Assembly: GCA_022823165.1 (NCBI GenBank)
Contig: JAJDXR010000017.1
Coordinates: 1-51,187 of the forward strand
Direction of reading: 5' to 3'
Source: Anaerolineae bacterium
Lineage (GTDB): Bacteria > Chloroflexota > Anaerolineae > Aggregatilineales > Phototrophicaceae
DNA length: 51,187 nt
How positions within the stretch are numbered: position 1 is the stretch's first letter; every line of letters begins with the position of its first letter. The notes under the pieces were generated by a model that saw nothing but the letters and a program-made list of their open reading frames with translations, searched no databases and had not been told where the DNA came from. Position numbers and translations under genes: made by a program. Positions 23,838-32,828 of this stretch are shown one piece after another.

Positions 23838-25385
23838 ATGAGTAGAGTTTTGGCGTCCACAGACGATACGCAGCCGGTCAAGCGCTTCGCCGCGCCCGCC
23901 TCAGTCAAGGCCGAGCCCTGGCTCTTGCAGCGCGGACGCTGGCTGCTGACGGCGCTGATCCTGATTACTTGCGCTACGCTGGTGATGACCGTGGCTCTGT
24001 TCGTCAGCGCCATCCCCGATACTGTGCCGATTACAGACGCTGGCAGTGTAACGGTCACTATCCGGCAGGCTGGCGCGCTGCATCAAGTGTCGACCTCCGC
24101 GGAAACCATCGCCGAGCTGCTGTCTGAGCAGAATATCGTGGCGCCGGCCGGCAGCCTGCTGTCGCATCCAGCCAGTGAGCGCCTGCGCGATGGCATGGTC
24201 CTAAGCATAACTCCGGCTCGCGACGTCGAAATAGTAGACGGCGGAAAGCGCCAATCTGTCTCGACCGCGCTGGAAAACCCGCTGGAAATCTTGCGGCAGG
24301 CGGACATCGCCGTCAGCGGCGCCGACAAGATCTGGGTCAACGGCGCGCTAGCCGATTACGCCGCCTTGCCCGGCTGGACTGTGCCCGCGCGCCAAATCAG
24401 AATCCGGCGCGCGCTGCGCCTCACTGTTGTTGATGACGGCGAGGCAGCGACGATTATGTCCAACGCCGAAACAGTTGGCGCTGCGCTCTCCGCCGCCGGC
24501 ATCAAGCTCTATCAGGCTGATGAGGTAAGTCCGCCGCTGGATAGCGCTCTCTCCGACTCGCTGACGGTCAGCATCAAGCGCGCCGTCCCGGTCGAGCTGC
24601 TGGTGGACGGCGTCGTCATTGAGGCGCGCAGCCAGGCCGCGAGCGTGGCTGATGCGCTGGCCGAGCTGAACGCGCCGCTCTTCGCGCTGGATTATGTGCG
24701 GCCCCCCGGCGAGACCGCTGTCAGCGAAAACATGCGCATTGAAATCGTGCGCGTCACCGAAGAAGTCGTGACCGTTAGCGAAACCATCCCGCATGACAAT
24801 CGCGTACAGCCCGATGCCGAGCTAAACCTCGACCAGAGCGCCGTCGTGCAAGCGGGGCGTGATGGCAGGCGCGAGCTACAAAGCCGCGTCCACTATGAAA
24901 ACGGCCTCGAAGTCAGCCGCGAACAGGTCGAGTCGACAGTGGTGGAAGCGCCTGTAAATCGAATCGTCGCCTATGGCACGAAGGTTGTTCCGCTCGGGAC
25001 CGTCAATACGCCGGCCGGCCCGCGTCAATACTGGCGCCGCCTCTGCATGTACACCACCAGCTATAATCCGAGCTCCAACGGCGGCAATCTGAACACAGCA
25101 ACCGGCGTCCCTCTGGCCAAAGGCGTTATCGCGTCCAAACCCAATATCATTTCCTATCACACGCGGGTGTTCGTGCCCAATTACGGGGACGGCGTCATCC
25201 TGGATACTGGCGGCGGTCCCAGCGGCACGGATTATTGGGTCGATCTCGGTTATGGCGAAAATGAGGGCTTCAAGCCCTGGCGCGCTTATAGCTGGGTCTA
25301 TCACCTGATGCCGCCGCCCGAGAAGATCGTTTACCGCTTGCCCGGCTGGACGCCCAACAGCAACTGGCCCGGCAACTGCGGCTAG
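23838..25385 (+). CDS. DUF348/G5/3D-domain cell wall protein (Rpf-like)
   Basis: A 515-residue protein: one transmembrane helix at ~35-57, then three ubiquitin-like DUF348 repeats (about 70-300), a G5 domain (about 305-385) and a C-terminal 3D domain from MYTTSYNPSSNGG to about residue 480. The 3D domain keeps its aspartates (DTGGGPSGTDYWVDLG), the catalytic set in lytic transglycosylases such as MltA and YabE/YuiC. The protein is tethered outside and would cut or remodel peptidoglycan, like YabE or resuscitation-promoting factors. Its TAG shares CTAG 25382-25385 with the convergent penicillin-binding protein gene, itself a peptidoglycan enzyme. Confidence 0.85.
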   Translation: MSRVLASTDDTQPVKRFAAPASVKAEPWLLQRGRWLLTALILITCATLVMTVALFVSAIPDTVPITDAGSVTVTIRQAGALHQVSTSAETIAELLSEQNIVAPAGSLLSHPASERLRDGMVLSITPARDVEIVDGGKRQSVSTALENPLEILRQADIAVSGADKIWVNGALADYAALPGWTVPARQIRIRRALRLTVVDDGEAATIMSNAETVGAALSAAGIKLYQADEVSPPLDSALSDSLTVSIKRAVPVELLVDGVVIEARSQAASVADALAELNAPLFALDYVRPPGETAVSENMRIEIVRVTEEVVTVSETIPHDNRVQPDAELNLDQSAVVQAGRDGRRELQSRVHYENGLEVSREQVESTVVEAPVNRIVAYGTKVVPLGTVNTPAGPRQYWRRLCMYTTSYNPSSNGGNLNTATGVPLAKGVIASKPNIISYHTRVFVPNYGDGVILDTGGGPSGTDYWVDLGYGENEGFKPWRAYSWVYHLMPPPEKIVYRLPGWTPNSNWPGNCG

Positions 25386-27655
25386 CTCTCCGCCGCCGCC
25401 AGATCCGCCAGAGCCTGCGCCTGCGTCTTGACCGGGATGTAAGGCTCTTGCCACCAGTCGGGGAAGGCTTTGCGCGGCTCGCCCAAGAAGTCGTCCAGCG
25501 CGCGGCGGATCATCGGCGCCACCACTTCCGAACCTTCGCGCGAATGAGTCATGACGCCGGCAAAAGCGATCCGCGGTTCTTCCCGCGGCCAATAGGCCAC
25601 GAACCAGGCGTGGGGGTTGGCGGCCGTTTCCGCCGTGCCGGTCTTGCCGCAGAGCGTATAATCGGCGTCTTCAAAGACGAAAGCGGCTGTGCCCAGGTCT
25701 CTCACAGTCGTGACCTGGCACATGCCGTTGCGCACGATCGACACCGCTTCCGGATCCAGCGCCAGCTCGCTGACTACTGTCGGCGCGTTCACCAGCTGAT
25801 AGCCGGGCTCGCCCTCATCCCCGATATGGCTGACGACGTAGGGCTGCCAGAGCGTGCCACCGTTGGCGATTGTGGCGGCCGCCTGCGCCATCTGCAACAC
25901 TGAAACGGTCACATTGCCTTGCCCAATGGCGTTGTTGATGGCGGCGGCAATGTCGCCCGGCGGCGCGACATTACCGGCCGCTTCAATACCCAGCCCGCGG
26001 ATGCCCGTCTGCGCGCCCAAACCCAGCAGCCGCGCGTATTCGACCTGCATGTCGGGCGAGGCCTCGAACATCAGCGCGCCCATCTCGTAGAAGAAGGGGT
26101 TGCAAGACGCGGCCAGCGCTTGCGCCATGGTGACGGCGCCGGCCGGATCTCGCGGCGGCGACTCCAACAGCCGCCAATCGGTGCGCACCGCCTGCGAATC
26201 GCCGTAGCGGCTGCCGTCCCAGAAGTACCCGCAATCGAAATGCGTCTGCCGGTCCCAGATGCCCTCGCTGCCAGCTGCCAAGGCGGTCACAATCTTGTAG
26301 ACCGAGCCGGGCGTATACTGCTCGACCAGCGCCTTGTTGGCGAAGGGGTTGCGCAGGTCATTGTTCAGCCGCGTTACCGCCTCCAGCGCGTTGTACTCGG
26401 TGGCCGGGTTAAAAGTATGTGGATCAAAACTGGGGTAGCTCGTCATAGCCAGCAGCTTGCCGCTGTTCACCTCCAGGGCGACCAAGGCGCCGCCGCCGGT
26501 GATCGCGCCCCAGTTGGGCGTGGCGTAATTGACCGCGTCAGCCATGGCCTGAGCCATGATGGCCTGTAAATCGCGGTTGATAGTCAGCGTGACCGAGCGC
26601 GGCGCTTCGCCGACAGCGCCGGCCAGCTCGCGGATGACGGTGCTGCCGCCTTCAACGATGCGCAGAAAGCGTTGCGGTTTGCCGGCCAGCGCCTGCTCGT
26701 AACTCAATTCGATGCCGGCCCGCCCGATCAAGTCAGCGCCGGAATACCCCAGCGCTTCCCAGCGTTCCAGCTCGTCGGCCGGCACAGAACCCAGGTAGCC
26801 GACTACGTGTGTGGCAATGCCATGGCCGTAATAGCTGCGCGAGCGATAGTCGCGCACCTTGTTAAAAATGCCATCGCTGGGAAATATGGCGCAGTCCGTC
26901 GCCAACTGCTGCCGGTACTTCTCGTAGGCGTCGCTGTCAATCTCGGCGACCTGGAAAAAAGTCTCGTCAAGATATTGCACGAAGAGCCGCCGCAAGGTCA
27001 GGAGGGATTGCCGCGTCGCCAAAGCCAGCGTATCCAGGCAAACATCCACGCTGGGCATATCCGCCTGGATGGCCCAAAGGCTGTATACCGGCGCATCTTC
27101 TTCCGCCAGCGGCGAGCCGTCGGCGGCATAGATATTGGCGCGGGCTGGAAAGTCAGCGCGTTCGGTCAGGCGCGCCCGGCTTGACATGCCTTTGATGATA
27201 TCCGTCGGCGACCAAGCGATCTTCCAGCCGCCTTCGTCGACCATACGCATGACGCGTCCCTCGTCCGCAACCATGCCAAATGTCGGCGATTGGATGACCA
27301 CATCGTAGTCGACGATAGCGGTTGTACCCTGATAGGCCACATCAAGCAAGCGGTGCTCAACGCCGTCAAATCGAATGACGCTGTGCGCCACCGTGTATTT
27401 GTCGATGAAGTTGCGCTGTGGGTAAAGTTCGCGGCTGCGGTTAGCGATCAATTCATACATCGCCTCGAAATCTTCACTGTTCCAAGCCAGGACAAATGCT
27501 TGCAGCGCTTCAGCCGGATCATCGCTGCTGCTTCTCATAACCGGGATGGGCGTCTCGGCAACCGGCGCCGGCCCGTCTCGCAGCAGCTCGGATTCGCAAG
27601 CCGCGAGCGTTAGCAGGCTCAGTAGCCATATCAGGTATTTGAGCATGGCTCTCAT
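25382..27655 (-). CDS. Penicillin-binding protein (transpeptidase) with MecA-like N-terminus and lipobox
   Basis: About 757 residues from ATG 27655 (ATG 27646 also possible). The N-terminus has the shape of a lipoprotein signal, with LLTLAAC ending at C20. A NTF2-like MecA_N domain follows (about 40-160), then a PBP dimerisation region and the transpeptidase: S451-V-Y-K454, S517-C-N519 and K671-T-G. All three penicillin-binding motifs are present, so it should be active. MecA-type class B PBPs have low beta-lactam affinity in some organisms, but nothing here proves resistance. The lipobox is unusual, since these enzymes are normally held by an uncleaved helix. A longer frame to 27796 is unlikely. 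Confidence 0.85.
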   Translation of the reverse strand: MRAMLKYLIWLLSLLTLAACESELLRDGPAPVAETPIPVMRSSSDDPAEALQAFVLAWNSEDFEAMYELIANRSRELYPQRNFIDKYTVAHSVIRFDGVEHRLLDVAYQGTTAIVDYDVVIQSPTFGMVADEGRVMRMVDEGGWKIAWSPTDIIKGMSSRARLTERADFPARANIYAADGSPLAEEDAPVYSLWAIQADMPSVDVCLDTLALATRQSLLTLRRLFVQYLDETFFQVAEIDSDAYEKYRQQLATDCAIFPSDGIFNKVRDYRSRSYYGHGIATHVVGYLGSVPADELERWEALGYSGADLIGRAGIELSYEQALAGKPQRFLRIVEGGSTVIRELAGAVGEAPRSVTLTINRDLQAIMAQAMADAVNYATPNWGAITGGGALVALEVNSGKLLAMTSYPSFDPHTFNPATEYNALEAVTRLNNDLRNPFANKALVEQYTPGSVYKIVTALAAGSEGIWDRQTHFDCGYFWDGSRYGDSQAVRTDWRLLESPPRDPAGAVTMAQALAASCNPFFYEMGALMFEASPDMQVEYARLLGLGAQTGIRGLGIEAAGNVAPPGDIAAAINNAIGQGNVTVSVLQMAQAAATIANGGTLWQPYVVSHIGDEGEPGYQLVNAPTVVSELALDPEAVSIVRNGMCQVTTVRDLGTAAFVFEDADYTLCGKTGTAETAANPHAWFVAYWPREEPRIAFAGVMTHSREGSEVVAPMIRRALDDFLGEPRKAFPDWWQEPYIPVKTQAQALADLAAAES

Positions 27656-27817
27656 GGTTAGGCGCCAAGTTTGCCGGCAGGCGCGTTCAGCATATTCCCG
27701 CCGGGACGGCAAAAAATGGATGAATTCATTATGCCTGCCAGGGCTGCTTATGGCAAACAGCAGCGCCATGGGGAGTGGTGAATATCGCGGATACAATTCC
27801 CTTGACGTCGAGAGTCG

Positions 27818-27844
27818 CAGGGGCGTCTCGCCGAGACGCCCCTG
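27818..27844. repeat. 13-bp perfect palindrome in gap
   Basis: CAGGGGCGTCTCG-c-CGAGACGCCCCTG forms a stem with one central base, and a further partial copy (CGAAACGCCCCTG) lies at about 27875. It sits in the 317-bp gap before the TetR-like gene. Near 27779, the string GAATA-CG-GGATA-AATTCCC recurs in slightly changed form at about 38830, so parts of this gap belong to a dispersed repeat. It has no U-tract, so it is not a typical terminator. Confidence 0.5.
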
Positions 27845-27972
27845 CGCATAGTCTTAGATTTGCGAGCGCTTCAGCGAAACGCCCCTGCAAAGCTAACTCA
27901 GATGCGCTTGCCCGGTCCAAGGTCCAATGCGGCTTGCAACTAGCGCGGCTTTGAGCCAACATCACTGTCGTC

Positions 27973-28569
27973 ATGGATGAACATGCTGACTTAAATCCTC
28001 ATGCCGCGAAGACGCCACAGCAGGTGCTTCAGACCAAGCTTGATGCGCTGGCCACGCATATTGATTCGCTGCCCGCCGGCGCTATGGCCGATCGCTACAG
28101 CCAGGCCCTGTCCATTGCCATACAGACTCTGTCGCAAGATCGGGAGGCGGTTGCGGCTGTTTTCGCTGGCGCCATGCTGGACGAGGCTGAATTTGAGCTC
28201 TTGACGGGATCATCCGCACAGCGCCTCACCGCCGCCTTGGAGCGGCTGGCGCTGGAATCGGATGACGCGCTGCGCGGGTCTCAGGCGCGCGACATGGCTG
28301 CGGCGCTCTTTACTACCCTGATGCTGGTTCTGATCTTCTGGTGCTACGACCGCTCGCCCGGGCAAAAATCAACCGAGAGCCTGCTCAGCCTGGTTCGGGA
28401 TCTCTTCGCTCAGTTGCGTCCGCTATACTTTTTGCCGATGGCGCCGGGGCTGATTGCCCGCTTGGCCCGCATCGCGCAGCCGCAGTCGGAATCGCCGTCA
28501 GTAGGCGCCGCTGCGCAAGAAGACGCGCGGGATGGTAAGCATCAGGATCTCGATGTCCATCGAGATTGA
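27973..28569 (+). CDS. Orphan TetR C-terminal-like protein without HTH
   Basis: A 198-residue helical protein. Residues ~60-165 follow the ligand-binding domain of TetR-like regulators: YSQALSIAIQ, AVAAVFAGAMLDEAEFELL, a MAAALFTTLMLVLIFWCYDR hydrophobic helix and LLSLVRDLFAQLRPL. The N-terminal DNA-binding helix-turn-helix is missing, and a TGA in frame 18 bp before the ATG rules out an upstream extension. It may be a decayed regulator or a binder without DNA contact. Its last 72 bp overlap the 3' end of the convergent sugar transferase gene, and the tail it encodes (from SPSVGAAAQE) may be poorly conserved. Confidence 0.5.
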   Translation: MDEHADLNPHAAKTPQQVLQTKLDALATHIDSLPAGAMADRYSQALSIAIQTLSQDREAVAAVFAGAMLDEAEFELLTGSSAQRLTAALERLALESDDALRGSQARDMAAALFTTLMLVLIFWCYDRSPGQKSTESLLSLVRDLFAQLRPLYFLPMAPGLIARLARIAQPQSESPSVGAAAQEDARDGKHQDLDVHRD

Positions 28570-29946
28570 CCAGTTTTCGATGTAATACATATCCATTTCA
28601 CACATTTCGTCGAAGGGCACATTGCTGCGCCCGCGCACCTGCCACCAGCCGGTGATTCCCGGCGTGATCTGCAAGCGGCGCGTGTGCCGCGGTTCGTAGA
28701 GCGTGACCTCGCGCGGCGTTGGCGGCCGCGGACCCACCAGGCTCATTTCGCCCCTAATGACATTGATGAGATTGGGCAATTCATCCAGGCTGCTGCGCCG
28801 CAAGAAACGACCAAGGCCAGTGATGCGCGGGTCGTCGATGAATTTGGGATGTCGCGGGTCTTCGCCGGAGTCACGCAGCATTTCCTCTTCGAGCGCTTCC
28901 GCGCCCTCGACCATGCTGCGAAACTTCACCATGCGGAATTGCCGACCATCCTTGCCGACGCGTATCTGCCGGAACAAAACAGGTCCAGCGCCTTCAAATT
29001 TCAGCGACAGCGCCACCAGCAGGCCGACCGGCGCCCACAAAGGCAAGGTTGCTATCACCAGCGCCAAATCCAGGCCGCGCTTGATTAATTGATTGGCGCG
29101 GCTGATGGATCGGCGCGCGCCGATGCCAAGCAAGGGGATGCCATCCAGGTTCTCCACCTGCACCTGGCGGATGTTCAGCTGCATGATCTCCGGCACAATC
29201 CGCAAATCGGTATTGGTCGCGCGGCAAACTTCGGTAAGTTCCTGGATACGATCGTAATGCTTCCAGCGGAAGGTGATGATGACCGTGTCCACCGCATGCG
29301 CTTTCAGGACTTCCGCCAACTGCGGCGTATTGCCCATGGCTTCTATCCGGCCCATGCTCATGGCGCGTTTTTCGCTGTCATCGTCAAGGAAGCCGATCGG
29401 CCGGTAGCCGAGCTCCGGGCGCGAGAGCATGATGCCCAACAGCGACCGTCCGATGTCGCCCATGCCGATGATTAGGACGCGGCGAATGCCGATGCCCTGA
29501 TGCCGCAAATAGGCCAGCGCCCAACGGCGTATCAGCCGGGATACTGAAGCGACGATCACCGTCAGCGCCGCCACATATATCAGCATCAGACGGCTGGTCA
29601 CCAAGGGCTGCAGGATGAAGAACATCGCCAGCACGATAACGATAGAGACCGCCACGCTGCTGATGATGAGGTAAACCTCTTCCAGCCAGGCTCTGCCAAC
29701 GATGTTGCGGTAAAGGCCGTTGCGCTGGAAATTCAGCCAAATCAATAACGCGTACACGGCGGCGAAGGGAATATAGGGGGCGAATTCGCGCTGTATGGGG
29801 TCCAGAATTGGCCGGATGATCTGCAACTCGTAACGCAGGACGTAGGCCAGTCCAAATGCCAGGAAAGCCAGCGCGGCGTCAATCAGCGGCAAGAGCCAGC
29901 GCGGTTCAATAGTTGGGCGTTCCGAAAGTGACAAGTTTGCGTTCAT
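28498..29946 (-). CDS. Polyprenyl-phosphate sugar phosphotransferase (WcaJ-like)
   Basis: A 482-residue inner-membrane enzyme: four or five N-terminal helices, a central nucleotide-binding-like domain (RRVLIIGMGDIGRSLLGI), another helix and a C-terminal bacterial sugar transferase domain with SSLDELPNLINVIRGEMSLV, GPRPPTPREV and GITGWWQVRGRS. It transfers a hexose-1-phosphate from a UDP-sugar to undecaprenyl phosphate, the first step of exopolysaccharide assembly. A glycosyltransferase gene follows upstream on the same strand 58 bp away, which fits a small polysaccharide unit. The sugar is not known. Confidence 0.88.
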   Translation of the reverse strand: MNANLSLSERPTIEPRWLLPLIDAALAFLAFGLAYVLRYELQIIRPILDPIQREFAPYIPFAAVYALLIWLNFQRNGLYRNIVGRAWLEEVYLIISSVAVSIVIVLAMFFILQPLVTSRLMLIYVAALTVIVASVSRLIRRWALAYLRHQGIGIRRVLIIGMGDIGRSLLGIMLSRPELGYRPIGFLDDDSEKRAMSMGRIEAMGNTPQLAEVLKAHAVDTVIITFRWKHYDRIQELTEVCRATNTDLRIVPEIMQLNIRQVQVENLDGIPLLGIGARRSISRANQLIKRGLDLALVIATLPLWAPVGLLVALSLKFEGAGPVLFRQIRVGKDGRQFRMVKFRSMVEGAEALEEEMLRDSGEDPRHPKFIDDPRITGLGRFLRRSSLDELPNLINVIRGEMSLVGPRPPTPREVTLYEPRHTRRLQITPGITGWWQVRGRSNVPFDEMCEMDMYYIENWSISMDIEILMLTIPRVFLRSGAY

Positions 29947-30004
29947 TTCGCTCTAGGTCCGCCGGCCTGATCCAAATCCCTGCGCCATATACGGTAGGCG
30001 CGCT

Positions 30005-31180
30005 TTATTTGGATTCAAGCTCAGCCGCCTTTGCGCCGTCTGTCTTGGGCGTCAAACTGCTTTCCGCCAGGGCTTTGCGATAACTGCCTACCGTGAGCGC
30101 GGCGGTGCGTTCCCAGCTAAATCGCGCTGCCCGGGCTAGGCCGTCGGCTTTTGCCTCGTCTCGCCAGGCTTCGTCCATCTTGACGCGCTTGAGCGCCTCC
30201 GCCCAAGAGCCAGCAGCCAGGGACGGGATGCGCCAGCCCGCCGATCCGGCGACTTCCCTCAGAGCAGCCGCGTCCGATATCACCACCGGCGCGCCGCAGG
30301 CCATGGCTTCCAACACCGGCAGGCCGAAGCCTTCAAAGACAGATGGGTACACAAATGCTTCGGCGCAATTGTACCAAAGCGGCAATTCCGCCGCAGGGAT
30401 AAATCCGATATGCGTCACACTGGCGCCCAAGCCAAGTCGCTCAATCTCAGCCAGAATTTCCCGCCCCCGCCAGCCGATGCCGCCGCCCAGTATCAGCGGC
30501 AGCCGTTCCGCATTTGGCAGGCGCCCATAGGCTGCCAGCAAGGTGCTCAGATTCTTGCGCGGCTCAAGCGTCCCCACATAGAGCCAGAAGCGCTCGGGCA
30601 GCTGCTGTTCGCGGCGGAATCGCTCACGCTCAGCCGCAGGCAGCGGCCGGAAAACCGCCCGGTCATAACCCAGCGGCGTCACGTCGATTTTATCCGCGGG
30701 CACACCCAGCAAGGACAGCAGATCATCAGCCGTGCTTTGGCTGATCGCCAGCACCCGCCGCGCCTTCGAGCAAGTCAGCGCGGTCATGCTGCGCAGGTAG
30801 AGCCGGCGCGCCCGGCTGAGCCGTTCGGGATAACGCAGAAAACTAAGATCGTATACCGTGACCACCATGGGCGCAGCGAGCGCGATGGGCGCGACAAATG
30901 CCAGGGCATGATAGAGATCGTATTGCCGCAGCTTCCACGGTTGCAGGGTCTGCTCCCAGATGATGCGGCGCAGCGGCGATTGAGTGTCCAGCGCCGAGCG
31001 CGAAAGCCTGACGCGCTCGAATTCGGCTGAGTTTGCCGCGCCCACCAGCGCCTCAAACTGCCAGCAATCGGGAGCCTTCGCCGGTAAGTAGCGCAGGAGA
31101 TTGGCGATATAGCCCTTGATTCCCGCCGAGCGATAACTCGCTTGCTGCGAATGCAGATGCGCATTGAGACCGATCTTCAT
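30005..31180 (-). CDS. Family 4 glycosyltransferase
   Basis: About 392 residues from ATG 31180, giving MKIGLNAHLHSQQASYRSAG; a longer frame to 31261 is less likely. It has the GT-B arrangement: acceptor domain, then the LYVGTLEPRKNLSTLLAAY donor segment and the E-x7-E motif in FVYPSVFEGFGLPVLEAMAC. Members are mannosyl- or glucosyltransferases. It lies upstream of the WcaJ-like gene, so it probably adds sugars to the same lipid-linked glycan. No Shine-Dalgarno is seen, but TTATACTTCGCTTATG contains a -10-like TATACT right before the ATG, so a leaderless message is possible. Confidence 0.82.
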   Translation of the reverse strand: MKIGLNAHLHSQQASYRSAGIKGYIANLLRYLPAKAPDCWQFEALVGAANSAEFERVRLSRSALDTQSPLRRIIWEQTLQPWKLRQYDLYHALAFVAPIALAAPMVVTVYDLSFLRYPERLSRARRLYLRSMTALTCSKARRVLAISQSTADDLLSLLGVPADKIDVTPLGYDRAVFRPLPAAERERFRREQQLPERFWLYVGTLEPRKNLSTLLAAYGRLPNAERLPLILGGGIGWRGREILAEIERLGLGASVTHIGFIPAAELPLWYNCAEAFVYPSVFEGFGLPVLEAMACGAPVVISDAAALREVAGSAGWRIPSLAAGSWAEALKRVKMDEAWRDEAKADGLARAARFSWERTAALTVGSYRKALAESSLTPKTDGAKAAELESK

Positions 31181-31384
31181 AAGCGAAGTATAACATAGAC
31201 AGATAGGCCATTGAGACGCGCCTGCAAGCGAGGCGAGCCGCCAGGCGCTCGCTCCCCGCAAGCAGCCGGATGCGCGCCTGGGTCCAAATGCCAGACAAGA
31301 GACGGTGGCGGAGGCCAGAAAGCAACTGCAAAATGACTGCGGCGCAGACTACAATCACTCTGAGCGAAAACGAGCGATTGCCAA

Positions 31385-32188
31385 ATGAGCCCGAGCATCC
31401 GCATCGTCACCTTCTATAAATTCCTGCGCTTGCCGGAGTATGCGGCTTTGCGCGAACCGCTGCTGCTGATTTGCCGCGCGGCCGGCCTGCGCGGGACGAT
31501 TCTGCTGGCTGAGGAAGGCGTCAACGCCACCATCGCCGGGGAAAGCGAGGGTATCGACAGTGTACTCAACTTTCTGAGCGCTGATGCGCGCTTCGCCGAT
31601 ATGATGATCAAAGAGTCGTTCCACAGCGCCATGCCCTTTCAGCGCTTGAAAGTTCGCTTGAAACGCGAGATCGTCGCGCTGAAAGCCGACGCCGATCCGC
31701 TGGAGCAGGTGGGCCGGTATATTGAGCCGGAAGCCTGGAACCGCTTGATTACACAAGATGATGTAATACTTATCGATGCCCGCAACGACTACGAAGTTGA
31801 GTTGGGCAGCTTTGACGGGGCTCGCGATCCGGGTACCGACTCATTTCACGAATTGCCGCGCTATCTTGACCAAACGCTAAACCCGCAGCAGCACAAACGA
31901 ATCGCCATGTTTTGCACTGGCGGCATCCGCTGTGAAAAAGCGACCGCCTATTTGTTGCGGCAAGGCTTCGAGCAGGTCTTTCACCTGCGCGGCGGCATTC
32001 TGAATTATTTGGACAAGGTGGCGCCGGCGGAGTCTTTATGGCGGGGGGAATGTTTCGTTTTTGATGAGCGCGTATCGCTTGACCACGATTTGGCGAAAGG
32101 CCAAGTCGCTATCTGTGATGATTGCAAAGCCGTCGCCAGGCCCGGAAACAGGACTTGTCGCAAGTGCGGCTCCAGGAACATCCTCTGA
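31385..32188 (+). CDS. trhO: tRNA uridine(34) hydroxylase (TrhO/YceA, rhodanese-like)
   Basis: A 267-residue protein with the UPF0176 N-terminal domain (opening TFYKFLRLPEY, then GTILLAEEGVNATIAG), a central rhodanese domain with C177 and C183 in FCTGGIRCEKATAYL, and a C-terminal pair of CxxC motifs (ICDDCKA and CRKCG) that could bind zinc. In characterised enzymes this family hydroxylates uridine at position 34 of tRNA using oxygen. Length and motifs are complete. It is a single gene with no obvious ribosome site, 204 bp from the divergent glycosyltransferase. Confidence 0.9.
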   Translation: MSPSIRIVTFYKFLRLPEYAALREPLLLICRAAGLRGTILLAEEGVNATIAGESEGIDSVLNFLSADARFADMMIKESFHSAMPFQRLKVRLKREIVALKADADPLEQVGRYIEPEAWNRLITQDDVILIDARNDYEVELGSFDGARDPGTDSFHELPRYLDQTLNPQQHKRIAMFCTGGIRCEKATAYLLRQGFEQVFHLRGGILNYLDKVAPAESLWRGECFVFDERVSLDHDLAKGQVAICDDCKAVARPGNRTCRKCGSRNIL

Positions 32189-32828
32189 GACTACCCGCGG
32201 TTGACGACCCAGGCGGCTGTAGCGAGAATCAGCGCGATCAGCAGGGTCGGCCTGATGGCTGCGGTTCGCCGTCGCGTGCTTGGCGCCGGCTTCTTTGTAC
32301 GTGGCAGCTTGTCCCGCTGGCTATCATGTAGGCGCTAACTTGTATACGATGGTCGGCGATGTTGCGCTATCATCAACGTAGTTTGCAGTTTGCAATGAGC
32401 TGATTGCGACTAATGCCTGTAAATCATTGACGGGACAAGCTGCCATGCTAGCTTATTTTTAGCATGAATCACTGATTTTGTAAAGCATTTCCCAGTATCA
32501 ATCATCCAACATTAAGGATTCTCCCCTTATCCCTGACGTTGCAACTGGTTTGCGTGTGGCGCAACACCAGGCAATCACTTGCGCCTGCTGTGTAGAATAT
32601 AGGCAAATGATGTGATGGCGCTGCGATGATGAGCCGCTACCTTATTTCGGCGCGATACGCCTGAATGCCAGGCAACGATTAAGATTTCATCAACGCTGCC
32701 ATCCGAGAGTTCCGCGCCATGTAAATCGCGATTGCTTGGCCTCAGGAGCGCGGCAATATCGTATCTCTACATCAGCGAGCCGCCGTCGTATAATGATGTT
32801 CATAGCGAACGCATAAGGTCGAGTCTGG
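32189..32828. other. 640-bp intergenic region with inverted repeats
   Basis: No firm gene. GGCAGCTTGTCCCG (32303-32316) is repeated inverted at 32431-32444 with a 114-bp spacer. CATGCTA and TAGCATG near 32443-32465 make a 7-bp hairpin with a T-rich loop. Near 32191-32340 on the minus strand lies a short frame ending in TLLIALILATAAWVVNRG after a basic stretch, like a tiny membrane protein that has lost its ATG. A TATAAT stands at 32789-32794 before the phosphoesterase gene. No tRNA-like loop was found. Confidence 0.4.

Noticed and set aside
32189..32828. tRNA or riboswitch in the large gap
   Set aside because: No T-loop-like sequence and no recognisable aptamer pattern were found by eye.
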